Positions 34,401 through 47,052 of a stretch of DNA of 64,000 bases are shown here, piece after piece; the stretch's first letter is position 1; the number at the start of each line of letters is the position of its first letter. The stretch covers positions 6,961,975-7,025,974 of the forward strand of contig RSEF01000004.1 of NCBI GenBank assembly GCA_003993805.1, given 5' to 3'. Below the pieces are notes generated by a model, which did no database searches, had not been told where the DNA came from, and saw only the letters and a program-made list of their open reading frames with translations. Source of the stretch: Himantopus leucocephalus (lineage: Eukaryota > Chordata > Aves > Charadriiformes > Recurvirostridae). The translations under genes were made by a program, and so were the position numbers.

Positions 34401-36574
34401 CTTCATTAACTTTTCATATGAAAGATCTGTAATTTACATCTTCAAAGAACTTTCAAAATGTAAGTTTTAGAGACGACAAGTGCTGTATGTGTGCAGTTCT
34501 ATTCTGATGGCAAAGTCAAATCGCAAAAATACCATCATGAATGTTTCTTCCTTTTCTTTTTTATTTATGAGTAAAACACAGGGGATTTCTCTGGGGAAAA
34601 AAGAATTATTCCAACTTGATACTAATCAGCACAAACAGAAAGCTAAAATAGCGATGCCTCCGAAAGGCTAAAGAAGGCTTTATGATCTATGGTCCAAGGC
34701 AAAAAGCCCTAAATTTATTAGAGATAGTTTAAAACCAGGAATGTTCTGCATGTAAGTACTGGTTTTGCTTTGCAATTCTAAGCAGTCAAAACCAAAAACT
34801 AACCCCCTCAAACCTGCAGGAGGTTTCATTCCTCCCTGTTAGGTCAGGGAACATGGCCTGATTTTTGGACACCTGGGAGCAGAGAAAAACCCTGGCCAGT
34901 GCTGTTAAGCTTTATTTCTCTGTTAGAGTGTTCAGTCCTGATAAGGAGTGCAGCTTGGAAGACCATTTCACTGGGACATTTCATCAGCAACCACAGCAGG
35001 GTTCAGAAGCTGTACACCAAATCCTTGCCCCACAGAAGGCAGCACCAACACCCTGACCATCCAAAAAGGTTTATACTACTACATCTAAGGGCGATAACCC
35101 CTCTCAGGTCAAGTCCCTTATTATAAATCCGTCGATCAATCCCCAAGATCGCTAAAGCATTCAGTTTCACATTGTGATGGTAAAGCAATTAAAAGCTCAT
35201 CCCTAAACAAATTAGATTTTGTATGTTTGGTTTTACAAACGCCCAGAAAGGGGTCAGATCTTTTATCTCTGTTGTCAAGGGGGAGGGAGAGAATTCATCA
35301 AGTCACACAGAACTAACTTACACCACTTAGTGAAAAAAAAATGGAGCTATAAATGGTAATCCAAGTAGAAAGGTTTCTTTCAGTACAAAAATACACCAGC
35401 AGGCTCTGTAGAAGCCTGACAGACTGTGAGTTGGTACTATCTGAGGAATCAAACGAATTAGGGACACACTGGAGAAAAGGGACCTCCAGCAGTGACTGGA
35501 AAAACCCTGGAATCTGGAGCTGTCTGGCCACGTTGTGTATGTAACCAGTTATCTCAAGGTGGTAGTTCGTTATCATGCCCCAGAGCTATACCACCTCACC
35601 CGCAGCTCTGGGGATCGCTTTACCGCACCCCTCTGCAGGGTGGTGGCAGATGTGCCCATCCGTGCTCACCCGGCATCTCCCTTGGGTGGCCGTGCTCTCA
35701 CGGCGCTCAGCTCCCTTATTCCTCCGTTTGATCCCATCCTGCTGTCTCTCTTGCCTATCGGGTGCAGAGACAAAAGCGGTATCACGCTGAGATGGGGCGG
35801 TACTGACGGGGAAGGCAGGGCTGGGTAACTCTGACAACGCTTGGAGACTGTATCCAACCCTGCGTGATGCTAGTGCGGGTCTGGGTTAAACTCCTCCTTA
35901 AATTCTCCCAGCAAGTCCAACCAGGCTTAAGAGTGCAAACTGCTCAGAGTAGGGACCATCACTCATTGTGCTTTTACTCATCAAGGCATATGCCTAATGC
36001 CTTATCTTTAATGAAAGTCTCCGCATGTTCCTGTACTATAAATAATAATTTAAATATTGTATGTCTGAGCTCCAGTGGCTGAGGTTGAAGTGATCATTTT
36101 GGAAAGATGGAACAGCTCTCATCTAAAAATACGTATCTGAAAAACTATTCTGGACGAAGCGAGACTTATAAATTGATAAATGGGTTGAAGCTGGGATGGA
36201 GACTGTGATGAGAGGAAAAATTCAGCTCTCAGAAGGAAGGAACTAAAGAAAAGCAAGAACCGTTCCAAGACTTTTATTGTTTAAAATTAAGGATTTGAGG
36301 CGTAGCAATATAACTACTGGGAAACCGGCATTGTGAAAATGCTGACCTAGATGAGGAGTTTTTGAATCCAAAAAAACATCATTAAGAAGACTTTCCACTT
36401 AACGAAAATAAGCAGGAAAAATGGAAATGTTTTTTATGGAAATGTAACTTTGTAGGAGATTAGAGAAGCATGACAGAAACCCAAAATGAGGATTCAGAGG
36501 AAGCATATCTCAGCCAGCTAAGTAGCTTTGATCCTAATTGATAGGAAGCACAGATACAATTACTCTCTTTCCAG
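31491..36574. other. Unique non-coding DNA
   Basis: No gene was recognised. It includes a three-part A-rich repeat with GCC interruptions at 33198-33242, an apparently unique non-repetitive interval at 34040-34450, and a GC-rich patch open on both strands at 35560-35830. It ends with the acceptor-like TTACTCTCTTTCCAG at 36560-36574. Confidence 0.55.
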
Positions 36575-36711
36575 TTCCCCCCATACGAGCAATACGGTCA
36601 GACACCAACCCGCAGAGCGTCGGAGTCCGTCCCGCCGCTGCCGCACACCGGATTTATGCTGCTACACGCAGCCGTGCTGCTGCCACTGGTGGCACACCGC
36701 TGCAAGACCAG
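36575..36711 (+). other. GC/CpG-rich exon-like segment (unrecognised)
   Basis: A 137-base GC-rich block in AT-rich DNA is bounded by a strong acceptor (TCTCTTTCCAG, AG at 36573-36574) and a donor-like CCAG/GTTCGT (GT at 36712-36713). All three forward frames are open through it. The frame from 36575 continues without the donor for 61 codons to TAA at 36758-36760, overlapped by an AATAAA at 36760-36765, so a terminal-exon reading is also possible. Peptides such as FPPYEQYGQTPTRRASES match nothing I can name. Confidence 0.25.
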
Positions 36712-39700
36712 GTTCGTGAATGAGGCTTTGCGGTTGTACAAAATTATATGCTTTTCATAAATAAACTGTATTTTTAACCTTAAAACTATTTTTTTTCATG
36801 GAAACAAAAAGTAGTATTTCACGTTTTTTTCTGAGACTAAATAGCATTGAGTAAGAATAGCCCCCCGACATATTACCTTCAATAATCCAGTAAAATTCTA
36901 GCACATTTTTGTTCACATTCCATGTAAAGAGCAGAAAACATTTCTCCTTTCTCTTTGAATTTTATCACTTCACTAATACAAAAGACATGTACCTCTAAGC
37001 GTGACCTACAAAAGGTCTTTGAATTTTATAGCGCACGGACCCAAATTAATTGCTTTATTAATGATTACGATAAAACCAGAGTTTCACTTCGACTTCTGAA
37101 ACCCTATTTCTCTGAGACCCCTTAAAATGTAAACACAGGAAGGCTCTGAGGCGAACGCACCCAGCGATACTGGCACTGTGGATGGTGAAACCAGGAGGAG
37201 GGAGGACGCAGAGAGACTCAAAGGCAACGAAGAGAAGAACACGCCGTGGGCCATAGCGGAACCTGGAGCAGAATCCGCTTCTGTGACCATAATGAATGGA
37301 CAACTTTGGTTTTCAGGAGCAAAACAACCTCCCCGCGGTCTTACTTGAAACCAATTACATAGATGGAGGAGATATTCGTAGGGTGGTGAGTTCTTTGACA
37401 GAGATTCATTTGAAGCACAGAGAAATCGGGGAGAAGCTGTAGTACTGCGGCGGGTTTTGCTTTAGCCCTAAAAACTTACGGCACCCACTGAAATGTTGAT
37501 GAAACTCGGAATGTCATTGGGATGGTGAGCAAAAACTACAGAAGACGGTTTTATTGACTCAGAAATCCCACACCAGCAAATGGAGAGAAAGAGGGAGCAG
37601 ATGATGGAGAGCTCGAACAGCTTAAGCTGAACTAGGGAGACAGAAAATTAATTGCTGCATTGGCATTAAGGTATAGAGGGCTGGGCACTCGTGGGAAGGG
37701 TTAAAAGCCTGCATTTACCCGGGATTGCAGTTCAAGGCGGGAGACTTTTATGCTGACAGAAAGCAGACTGGAGAGGGAAAAGAAAGCTGATTGATAGGAA
37801 AGAATCAAGCTAGTGAAAGTGAATAATAGAGGAGCAGACAGTAATTGTTGAAGGAGATTTGATAAACTGTTTCAGAGCAAGACAAGGAGCAGAGTGTCAA
37901 ATATTGTGCCGCCACAAAAGCCAAAAGTCAGAAAAAAGGAGTAAAAGCGATGCCTTTTTTCCCCCCCTCTCAGCAAACACCTAACAGGGGCCACAAGAGA
38001 GAAGAATCAATAAGGCTGATATAAAGTGTGTTAAACATTATTTAAAAAAAAATCCAAACCATTCTGCTCAATTTAATTTGTGAATCGGCAAGATCTATCA
38101 TATAACATTTGAGACCAGGGTGCAGGATTATGAAACGAAGCACAGGGAAGAGCAGGGTTCCCATAGGAGCCCTTTGTAAGAAGAACGGCTGAGAAAGAAA
38201 AGAATGGGAAGGTTTGAGCAAGAAGTTTTCAGCGTGCTCTGAAAACACAACCAAAAAGTCAGCCTTGAGGAGACCGCAAAATAGTGAAGAAAGGGGTGAT
38301 AAGAAATTATAGCTAAACAGGCCCAGACTGGACAAGACAAAATACCTCTGTTAGCTGGATGCCACGGCAGGAGGAACCAAGAAGGAGAGGTTGCTTTGCT
38401 GCATGCCATGACTTTCAGAGACCGTCCCTGGTTGATGGATGCCACTACAAATGTGGCAGCAGGGCTGGAGGGGCAGCAGGGTGTATCGGCCATGGGGATG
38501 GTAACCCAGGAAACAACCAGGACTTGGGCAGTCTAGATTCTGAAGGATGAAGACAGCAACAGTGCTGATTATTTTTTTTTTTAAATTAAACGGCTAAAAA
38601 GTTGTTTGACCTATTGGTTGTACTCCTTCTGCCTGCTCTTCCGAGAAAGAACACGAAGCAAAGAGTTTGCTCTACAGTCTCAAAGGTGTGGGACCATAGA
38701 GCGCATACACACGTAGTCCCGCCATCAGAGCTTACGTGTTCGTGCTCCAAGAGAGCTGGAAGTTTGACATTATGCATGATTGCAGGTTCAGTTTGCATTT
38801 GCACTTTACCAGTTGCTGGACTGTAGTCCAGACCTGTAGCTGGCCTGCAGGTCCAGCCATCACACTGGTGGGCTGGCACGGAACGGGCATTGCTGAGGCT
38901 CCCTTTGAAGGACCACTGTTGGCCTTCCCAACCACACTGAACTCCCTGCGTCCACAGATTAGAGAAGATCTTAGAGCTGGAATGAGCTCAAATGTAAAAT
39001 ACTGCAGTTGGCCCCTTCCCAGAGAAAGCTGAATCACTTCAAGGCTGGCTTTAAAGCTAAGGATGGCTGTCCTGCTTTCTCCCCCATCCCAAACGCTTCC
39101 CGCTGGAAAGGCTCAGACATACAGAGCCCACACCTCGACAAAGGTAGAGCAACACGAGCAAGGAAGACAGGATTAAGAAAGAGTTGTTTTCCCCTTTAGA
39201 GTACGGATCGCCTTTAAAAGGAGGAAAGCAACTGCAAAAAGAATCTCAGGAATGTAATGAAGCAGCACACTGGGAGAGCGCACGCAGGAGCCTCGCACCT
39301 CCCAGCATGTGTGAAACACAAGCAAGTGTAAAAGCAATCACAGATTAAAGTTTGTCTCTTCTCAGTTTGACTGGCCTAAGGGAGACAATAGCAGGATTAA
39401 AAAGAAGAATAATAACAATCAGCCGATGGGAGTACTCTCTAATAAAAATACCCAGGTCTGTACCTGTCTGCGCGGAGGCTCCCAGGAGGGCAGCTGCTGC
39501 TGCTCTGTAATCAAAAGGCGCTGCGGCAGGGACACAGGAGAGTACAACGTCAGGGCTGTAAGAGTCTAGGACACGCGGGAAGGGGGAAGGAATGGTCTCG
39601 GCCACAACCACGCTGCGTGGGAGTAAAAGCACAGACTACCCGTTTCAGTGGGGCAACACTTCAAGGGCATGGGGGGAGCTGCTGAAAGCACCGACAGCGC

Positions 39701-42700
39701 ACAGACGCTAATGAAGGCGTGAACTGCGTGGCAGGGCTTTTTTTAAGGACTGCTTAATGAACCCTGCTCTTAGATACATCAAGTGAAATATGTAAAATAT
39801 TCACTGCAGGGGTGAATCGCAGAGAGATCAGGAACAGATGCCGCTGGGAAAACACAGCTGCACCTGAGACTGCAAAACTGCACAAAGGGGCCATCAGATA
39901 CCCTGCAGTTGCCTTGCTGGGCTGTGGCAGCCTCACACGAGGGAAGAGGAGCACCGACTCGACACCAGTGGTATATGTGCCACAGTGGGGGAATCATAGC
40001 ACTTCTGTGTCTCATTTTGGCAGTCTAATAATGGATCTAATCATATTTACCCACCTTACAATAGTGTAGTGAAACTTAATGGAGTGCTTTGAATTCTTGG
40101 ACAATACGGCCTATAGAATTACAAAATTATAACAGACTCCTTCTCAAAGATCCTACAGTGTTTCATCTTACTGCAACTGCCATGGTAACTCACTGCCCAG
40201 AAACGCTTTGATAAAAATCTCAGTTGTCTGTTGCACATCTGCTTTCAAATCAGTGGTAACCCTGAGTGTCCGTTATTGTGATCAGACACACCATTCATGT
40301 GATGCTTTTTGATGAATGCCCTACCAGAGCTCCTACCAGATCCCTGTCTATGGGCATTTCACAACAGCAAATAGATCTACATCCCCAAAACACAACTAAT
40401 GAATTAGTGTGAGTCCAGGGCTGATGGGCAAAGGAAACTTAAGTGACGTGAATGAGCAATTACAAAAATGCCCCAAAACTAAGTATGGTATCTAGGGATT
40501 CTTATTTCCTTTCCCTACACAGGAAAAATTTGCCAAGCAGTTGTCACAACAGAACAATATCACAAGCGTGCATTCCTCTTTCCAGCTGTTGAATATGTCA
40601 TGGCAAACACTGTCCTACCTTTTAAACTTTCTTTTTGATACTCATTTTCTCAGACATTCAACCAGAATGTGCCAACACCTCTACGGACTTTACCTTCCTT
40701 AAAGCAAAATAATGACAAAATGGTAGAAACAGAAAAACCTGACCCTTTGTGTACAACTCCTGCAATTTTTCACATGCTATCAATCAGTTTATTCTTCATT
40801 CCTCACACAAAGATGGCAAAAGTACAAATGAAACTTATTTCAGCTTTATTCTAGAACAAGAAGGATAACCTCCAAGTCCATAATCTGGTTTTTTTGGAGA
40901 CATAGGTTCTCCTACAGTGTCAGCCCCTTCAAAAGGGGCTGAAAATCAAGAAGGTTGCACCATTTGCCTAAAATTCAGCAGAAAAAGGGAAGGAGCTTAA
41001 ACATCACAAAGCTGATCCCAGCTCTGGACAGAGCGGCCACCAGACAGGGAAACTTGTTGCCTCAAGGACTGAGTAGCCTCCCTAAGATGGGAGCGCAGTG
41101 GCAGGCGGGGAAGGCACCCACCTCAGCAGTGACAACCTGCCCAAACCCCCACGTTCAGTACCCCGTGTGACAGGTGGGTCAGCGGTGGCGATGGAGGGGG
41201 GGGACACTTTGCTCAGGGCTACGTCAACAGGCGAGGAAGAGAGGGCTCTTCACAGGGCACAGAATAGGCTCTTCACAGAAACTGTGCTTTCTTCCCACAT
41301 CAAAGCTGCTACTACTCTCCACTGAAACACACTTTGAGATAAACTAGCAAAAAGCTCTATTTAAGATAAAGCCAGTAAAGTTTGTTTCAAGTACTCACAG
41401 ATCTTCAGAAATCTAAAAAAGCCACCTTCCCCAATCTCCAGCGTCGCCAAGTGGGTTAATGTGAAGAGACCTCTGCGAGACGGCACGTACGGCACCGCCG
41501 CGCGGTGCACCGGCTGCGGGAGGGCTTTGCCGTGGTCCTCACAGTCACCCGGCCTCCATCCCAGGCAACAGGACTGCTCCTGGAAATGCTGCTTAGCATG
41601 AGCAAAGGGTTGCGGCATCTGGGCCTTGGCCTTCAGCAGAGCGGCTGGCATACAGGATTAAAAATCCTGGCTGGCTGAGCTGACAACACCTGCTACCGCG
41701 TCCTGATAAGCTGGGATACACAAGGACAATTATAAATGTCTCCAAGACATGTTAGAATACATGTTTTAATTTAATCAGAGAGAACAAAAAAACACATTAA
41801 TCACTGCTCTCTTAACAGCAAAGATGTCCAGATATTTGCCAAGATATCAGCATTTTTCCCGAACGAGTCAGGTACAAAAGGACAACAACAACAAAAAATT
41901 ACAGCCTTACAGGGGTAGGTACAAGGCCAAATCCCACCTTGTGTTATGCGGAGCAGTTGCCAGCACAGACAGCTGGGGGAAGGGAGAAGCCTGGCAAGGC
42001 TGCCGGAAAGGTGAGAGATGAAGGTCTCTGTCAGAGACCTTTAGCTTTGTCCATAGCAAAACAACCAAGTGCTTTGACGCTCCTTTACGCTAATATGCCT
42101 AACCTCAGAGGACCTTTGCAGTAAGTGTTGTCTCTCGGATTCTTCTGTACGCTAAAATGAAAATTAACAAGGAAACATCCACACAAATGACAACTGAACG
42201 CTGATGTACCAATCACAGGGCTGATCAAGGAGCTTTCTGATGCAGGATGGAATGATCAAGGAGCTCTCTGATGTCAGAGCCGAGATATGTCCTTTTCTTA
42301 CCATTCACAGGAGCGAAAAAAGCTCTCATCGTAATAACTTAAATTTTTTTGCATCCTGTGCTCTGCTTTAACCACTACTTGCCCCTTTATAGCACCCACC
42401 GTTTGTTATTAACGAGACCACCTTCAGGCTTGTTCTTGGTTCTGGTGATGAGCTTTTACAGGGGGAACTGAGTCTGTAGCTGCCGATTTGCCTTGAGCAG
42501 ATCCCTTCAGGTTGGAAGCTAAACTGTGTACTCAGTGGAAATGTGTCAGCAGGTGCCGGTGCCCAGGGGCAGCTAGGGAGCCGTGTATTAATACCCGAGT
42601 GTGAAGCGTCTTGTCAAGTCTTCAATAAAATAAAGAAGCAATCATTAAAAGACCTAAACACCATAGAGGTAACACAGCTGAAGAGCTGCTTTCCCAAAGG

Positions 42701-44916
42701 GAAAGCTGAGGCCCCCATGTTCTAATGCCCCATGCAGAAAGAAGGAAGCTCAGCTATTATTTTTAAATCCTAAAAAACACCTCTGAAAATTGCATTGGTG
42801 GGTCCTACAAGAAAGGATCTTTAAGTAAGCCTGGTCTGTTATCTCCAAGTGTTAATGTCTCTTCTGCCAACTACAGTGTCACGATTCTAGCAAGACCTGG
42901 ATGGCTTGACCACATAACGTAAAACCAGGCACCTGCAAAAATGTGCCGAGTTTAACGTTGTAGATGAGCATCTAGACAGGTTTTTGCTGCATAACGCCCT
43001 GTAGGAAGTTAAACTCCTCAAACTGAGCTTCTTATGACATGAGGTCTTCTTTCTTCTTACTGTTGTTGTTTTTCCTCTTTTAAATTAACACATGCAGCTG
43101 AGATTGGAGGAGCAGAGTAGTGAGTAAAGAGGCACTAAGTAATAATCATCTTCCCTAACTGTCAAAGGATTGTTTTTGTTAATGCAAAATGCAGACAATT
43201 TATTGACAGAGGTACACTGCAGTGGGATGATTTTGCTTTACTTTCATAGGCAAAATGAGTACACAGAGAAGTTAGACGGATGGACTGGTTTGATCTCAAA
43301 CGGACGGCAAATCATAATGATATGTTCAACTGAGAGGCTCAACTGGATCGACAGCTGAGAACGTTTGGCAGTAAGAGATAAGTGATAATGATCTCCATCA
43401 TGCATTTCTACAGCACCCTTTTATTCCAAACCAATCCTAATACAACAAGAGGTTCTTTCCTTTTCCCTTCTTGCTTTGGGCTACACTTCATATGGGGAGA
43501 GGGGGAGCAGGGAGGAGAGGGACTTACCTGTTCAAAACAGCTACATAGGAAGAAGTGCCGAGTGGGAAATGAAGGTGCAAGAGGCTGCGCTTTGATAGGC
43601 ACACTTGGACGCCATTCCTGAACTGAGGCTTGGGAGAAGTCCAGCTGAAGTCAGTGAGACTGTTCATGTGAGAAATGATGAGAAGGATTAGGTATAGCTG
43701 GAACGCACTGATAGCATAGCATTTCTAAAGCGTTTTCCTGAGCCTCGGAGTTGGGCATCCCTTGCTTGGGTTATTAGACAGAATGACTAGAAATGTAAAC
43801 TCTAACAGGCACAAGATCATGCTGTGTCTCCTTCAGGCTGACTTCAGAAATTTAACATCTGTTTTTTGTTCTTCTGACCACCCTCATGTAGCCCTGATAA
43901 ATACAGAACAACCTCCACGAGGGTTTCTTTGGAGGCACTGCTTTCCATGCGCCCAGCACAGGTGACGCAGTGGTGCTGTGGCACATGTTAGCACTATCCA
44001 AGTCCATCTGACAGGAACTAGAAATCACCTTTTCCATTTGAAGCCACGGGGGAATATAAAGAGGGAAAGGAAGTAGCACGGAAGAAAGTGCAGAAAGTAC
44101 AAAATCAATTTATCCGTGGGATTTTGACAATTCAAAATTACCTCAGTTTATTTAACACACTGTTATTCATTAATTTCCTTTTTTTACTCTATAGGTTGGC
44201 AGATGAATGAGCTAAATAAATGCCTATTGCTTATTCCTATTTGATCAAATAAGCTACTGTTGTTTCCACTTCACTTCCTACAAAAGTCTGAGGAAAACCA
44301 GCAAATACAAACAGGTGAGGAACACACTGGAAACATGTTCACACGAAAAGGCTCATATACGTTTTTGAACATTTCTTTTCCGGAATCATACTTCACAGGA
44401 GGTTACCTAACTGGGAATTTATTAGGAAAACCTCTTTCAAAAGTGCTGTCAGATATCTAACGACAATACGTGCTCAGAAGCTTGTTTTCCATATTGTTTG
44501 AAAGACTGCATCTTTAGTAGCACACAGAAAAAAGTCACCTATTGAAGCACACAGAGATTATTCTTCAGCAGCCCAGCTATTTCTTAGAAGCCACACATCT
44601 GAGTAACCCGGACTAACCCTCCTTACCTTGTGTAAGCTGGCAAAATCATAGTGGAAGGTGGCTGCGGCATGTAGAAAAGCTATGGGAGAAAACATTTCTT
44701 TATCAGGAAGGAGACGAAATGGCCGCACAGCTTTCTGGTCTCTTTGGCCTTTGTTTCTGCAAAAAGTGAATCTGGTAGCTCATGACAAATATCACTGCCT
44801 TAAGATGAATAGCAAATTACTGGAGAGTACAGAACAGTACTTGATCATTTATTGAAGAGCCTTGTAAAACGAACAGAAACTAGCATCCAGGGGCTTTTGC
44901 AAGTCATAGCAGCATG
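36712..44916. other. Unique non-coding DNA
   Basis: No gene was recognised. GC-richer patches lie at 37140-37270, 38350-38500, 39440-39620 and 41440-41660. The last, on the minus strand, runs from an acceptor-like CTGTATGCCAG to GTGAGT near 41400 but has no recognisable protein. Clustered short palindromes occur at 38815-38858 and a 31-bp-period duplication at 42222-42273. Confidence 0.5.
42222..42273 (+). repeat. Short tandem duplication, 31-bp period
   Basis: TGATCAAGGAGCTTTCTGATG at 42222-42242 recurs at 42253-42273 with a single substitution (20 of 21 identical), a minimal tandem duplication. No known family. Confidence 0.8.
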
Positions 44917-44994
44917 TCTGGAGGCTATGCAGGGGTGTGCCAGCTACTGGCTCACTTCTGTGATGTGCTGGCACACCTTGACACAGCCTCCAGA
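44917..44994 (+). other. Pre-miRNA-sized hairpin / inverted repeat
   Basis: Two 28-base arms, 44917-44944 and 44967-44994, are inverted copies: 23 Watson-Crick pairs, two G-U pairs and three mismatches, separated by a 22-base loop (44945-44966). Mismatches cluster in the middle (arm positions 11 and 14-15), giving an internal bulge like those of pre-miRNAs. Pairing does not extend into the flanks. The overall length of 78 bases and the bulged stem fit a microRNA precursor, but a small inverted-repeat transposon remnant is equally possible. I do not recognise the arms as a known miRNA. Transcribed strand is unknown, and plus is arbitrary. Confidence 0.4.
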
Positions 44995-46639
44995 GGAGGC
45001 AGCTGCCTTCCAGGTTTGTAACTAGACTTCCTAACTTGCCAATTAAATATGGAGGTATGAATCAAAATATAATTACTTAATATTAGAAAGAGTAGAGGAA
45101 TGGTCTTAGAGGTATTGGGTAAAAGCGTTTTAGAGGTAGATGTTACTGTTCCCCCAAACCAAACTGTTAATGGAAGGGAAGAAAACAAAGCAGCCCTTCT
45201 GCAAAAGCTGGGGACAAACAATGGATAGAGCCATGAGTCTGTACCCTGGCTAGCTAAAACCTAACGATTCCTTAGGTACGTTAGTGCTTCCAAGATTACA
45301 AGTACTTACCTGTGAGGCTATGTAAACAGTCGCCGCTACCATCTAGCTCTCCTTCATTGGAGAGAGCTGCAATCCTCTTCTCCTACTGTCATTCAAAATG
45401 CAGGTATATTCCGGTAGCCGGTCCTGACTCCGACTTGTTTTTAAGCACAACTCTCAGGAAGTTTCTCAACACAGCTACCCGAAAAGCAAAGCTCTGCGTT
45501 TCCTACGGGCTCTCCACCAGCAGCACAGGGGTGTTGACAGCAACTGAACAAGCAGCAGCTGTGCTTGCAACAGCCACAGCGAGGAACCAGCGCCCAAGGA
45601 TGTCAGAGAGCATCAGAGATGTCAGCAGGCTCCTGCCAGCACCTTTCCCTTCAAACCCTTGCTCTGTACCTCCTATGTTTTAAGCATATGTCTGTGCATG
45701 CCAAAGAAGAAAAGAGGTGGGAAGATGCGCTTTATCTTCTGTTCATACCACACGTAAAGCTGTGGATCCACACGTCTTACAGACTTTACTGGGTCAACCA
45801 AAATATTTCTGATATATTCGCATCAGTGCTTTCAAAAGGATTATACTAGTAGTTTCCAAAACATGGGTCACCTGCATGGGAACTCTCACGGGTGGAGAAA
45901 CACGGTACCTGCTCCACTCATTTAGCCTGCAATGAAATATTTAAAAACGGAGGCTGCAGCTTTCTCTGGGCTTTTCTCTTGGATTATTCAGAGGTTAATA
46001 CCTAGGCACTGTTAATGAGCAGGCTGAGCACCGCAGCTGCAGGAAAGCTGGGAAGGAAAAGGTCAGATGCTCGCTCTCCTAGCAAAAGCATTTGTCACAT
46101 GTGGAGCTGAATCTAGAGATAGATAGATGCTGCCTTCAACATTCCTTAATCTCTTTGAGGAGTTCATTACTAAAAGGACCTGTTTCTTGCTTCACCAGGA
46201 GCTCAGTAATACAGGGGATTTTGCTCTCTTCGCTTTCTGCTTCAGCCTCTCCTTACTGGAGAGTAAAACCCATCTGCACACCTTTCAAAGATACTGGAAA
46301 TCTCTTGTTATATTCTTTAACTGGCAGCTCATCATCACCCTCCTCTCACATCACCTGATCCAGTCAGCTTGAAACCTGCTTGCTACTCTGCCATACAGCG
46401 TCTCCCAAACCTGGCTGAGCTCTCTTTTGGGAGGTTAAGCACCCTGCCAGAAACCTCCAAGAGTAACAGGCATGAGCTCTCCACCCCCAGAAGACCTTTG
46501 GCCCTGACAGCATCCCTGATACAAAGGTGAATTTCTCCATGAGGAGCTGTACCAATCCCCATTTCTCTTTCCAGGTATTAAGTCCCATGGAGTCCTCAAT
46601 TTCCGCCCCAAATCGTGATCCCTGGAGTGCAGAAGAAAA
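44995..46639. other. Unique non-coding DNA
   Basis: No gene was recognised. A GC-richer interval at 45320-45680 carries a 123-codon frame of low-complexity Ser/Ala composition. An open frame on the minus strand over 46364-46750 is partly antisense to the CR1 that follows and is not a gene. Confidence 0.5.
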
Positions 46640-47052
46640 GGGAAGAGAGCCACCACACTGGTTAGGGGGCTGGAGTACACAATGCGCAAGGAGAGGCTGA
46701 GAAATCCGGATGTGGCCAGTCTTAAAAAGAGAAGGGTGAGAGGATCTCATTGCTGCCTTCAGCTGCCTAATGGCAGGGTGCAGAGAAGTCAGAGCTGGAC
46801 CACTGGAGGTGCACAGCTGACAGGATAAGAGGCAGTGGGCAAGAATTGCAATAAGGGAAATTCAGAGTGGATGTTAGGAAAAAAATATGTCCGCAATCCA
46901 ACACTGGACCAGGTACCCAGTGAAGCTGTGAAATCTCCATCCTAAGAGACAGTCAGATCTTGACTAGCGAGGGCCCTGAGCAACCTGATTTAGCTGGCAG
47001 GGGATTTGACCGGGTGATTTCCAGAGGTCCCTTCCAACACACACTGCTCTAA
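46640..47052 (+). mobile_element. Old degenerate CR1 LINE fragment
   Basis: This 5'-truncated CR1 starts in the polymerase C-terminal region (GGCTGGAGTACAC, GGAGAGGCTGAGA). It continues through a decayed segment with AGAGTGGATGTTAGGAAAAA and ends with GGGTGATTTCCAGAGGTCCC followed by TTCCAACACACACTGCTCT. The coding frame is broken by several stops and small deletions. It is much more diverged than the CR1 at 7498-7964, so older. The final octamer tail is no longer clear, so the end is approximate. Confidence 0.8.

Noticed and set aside
46364..46750. 128-codon minus-strand frame
   Set aside because: It overlaps the start of a plus-strand CR1 fragment and has no independent support.
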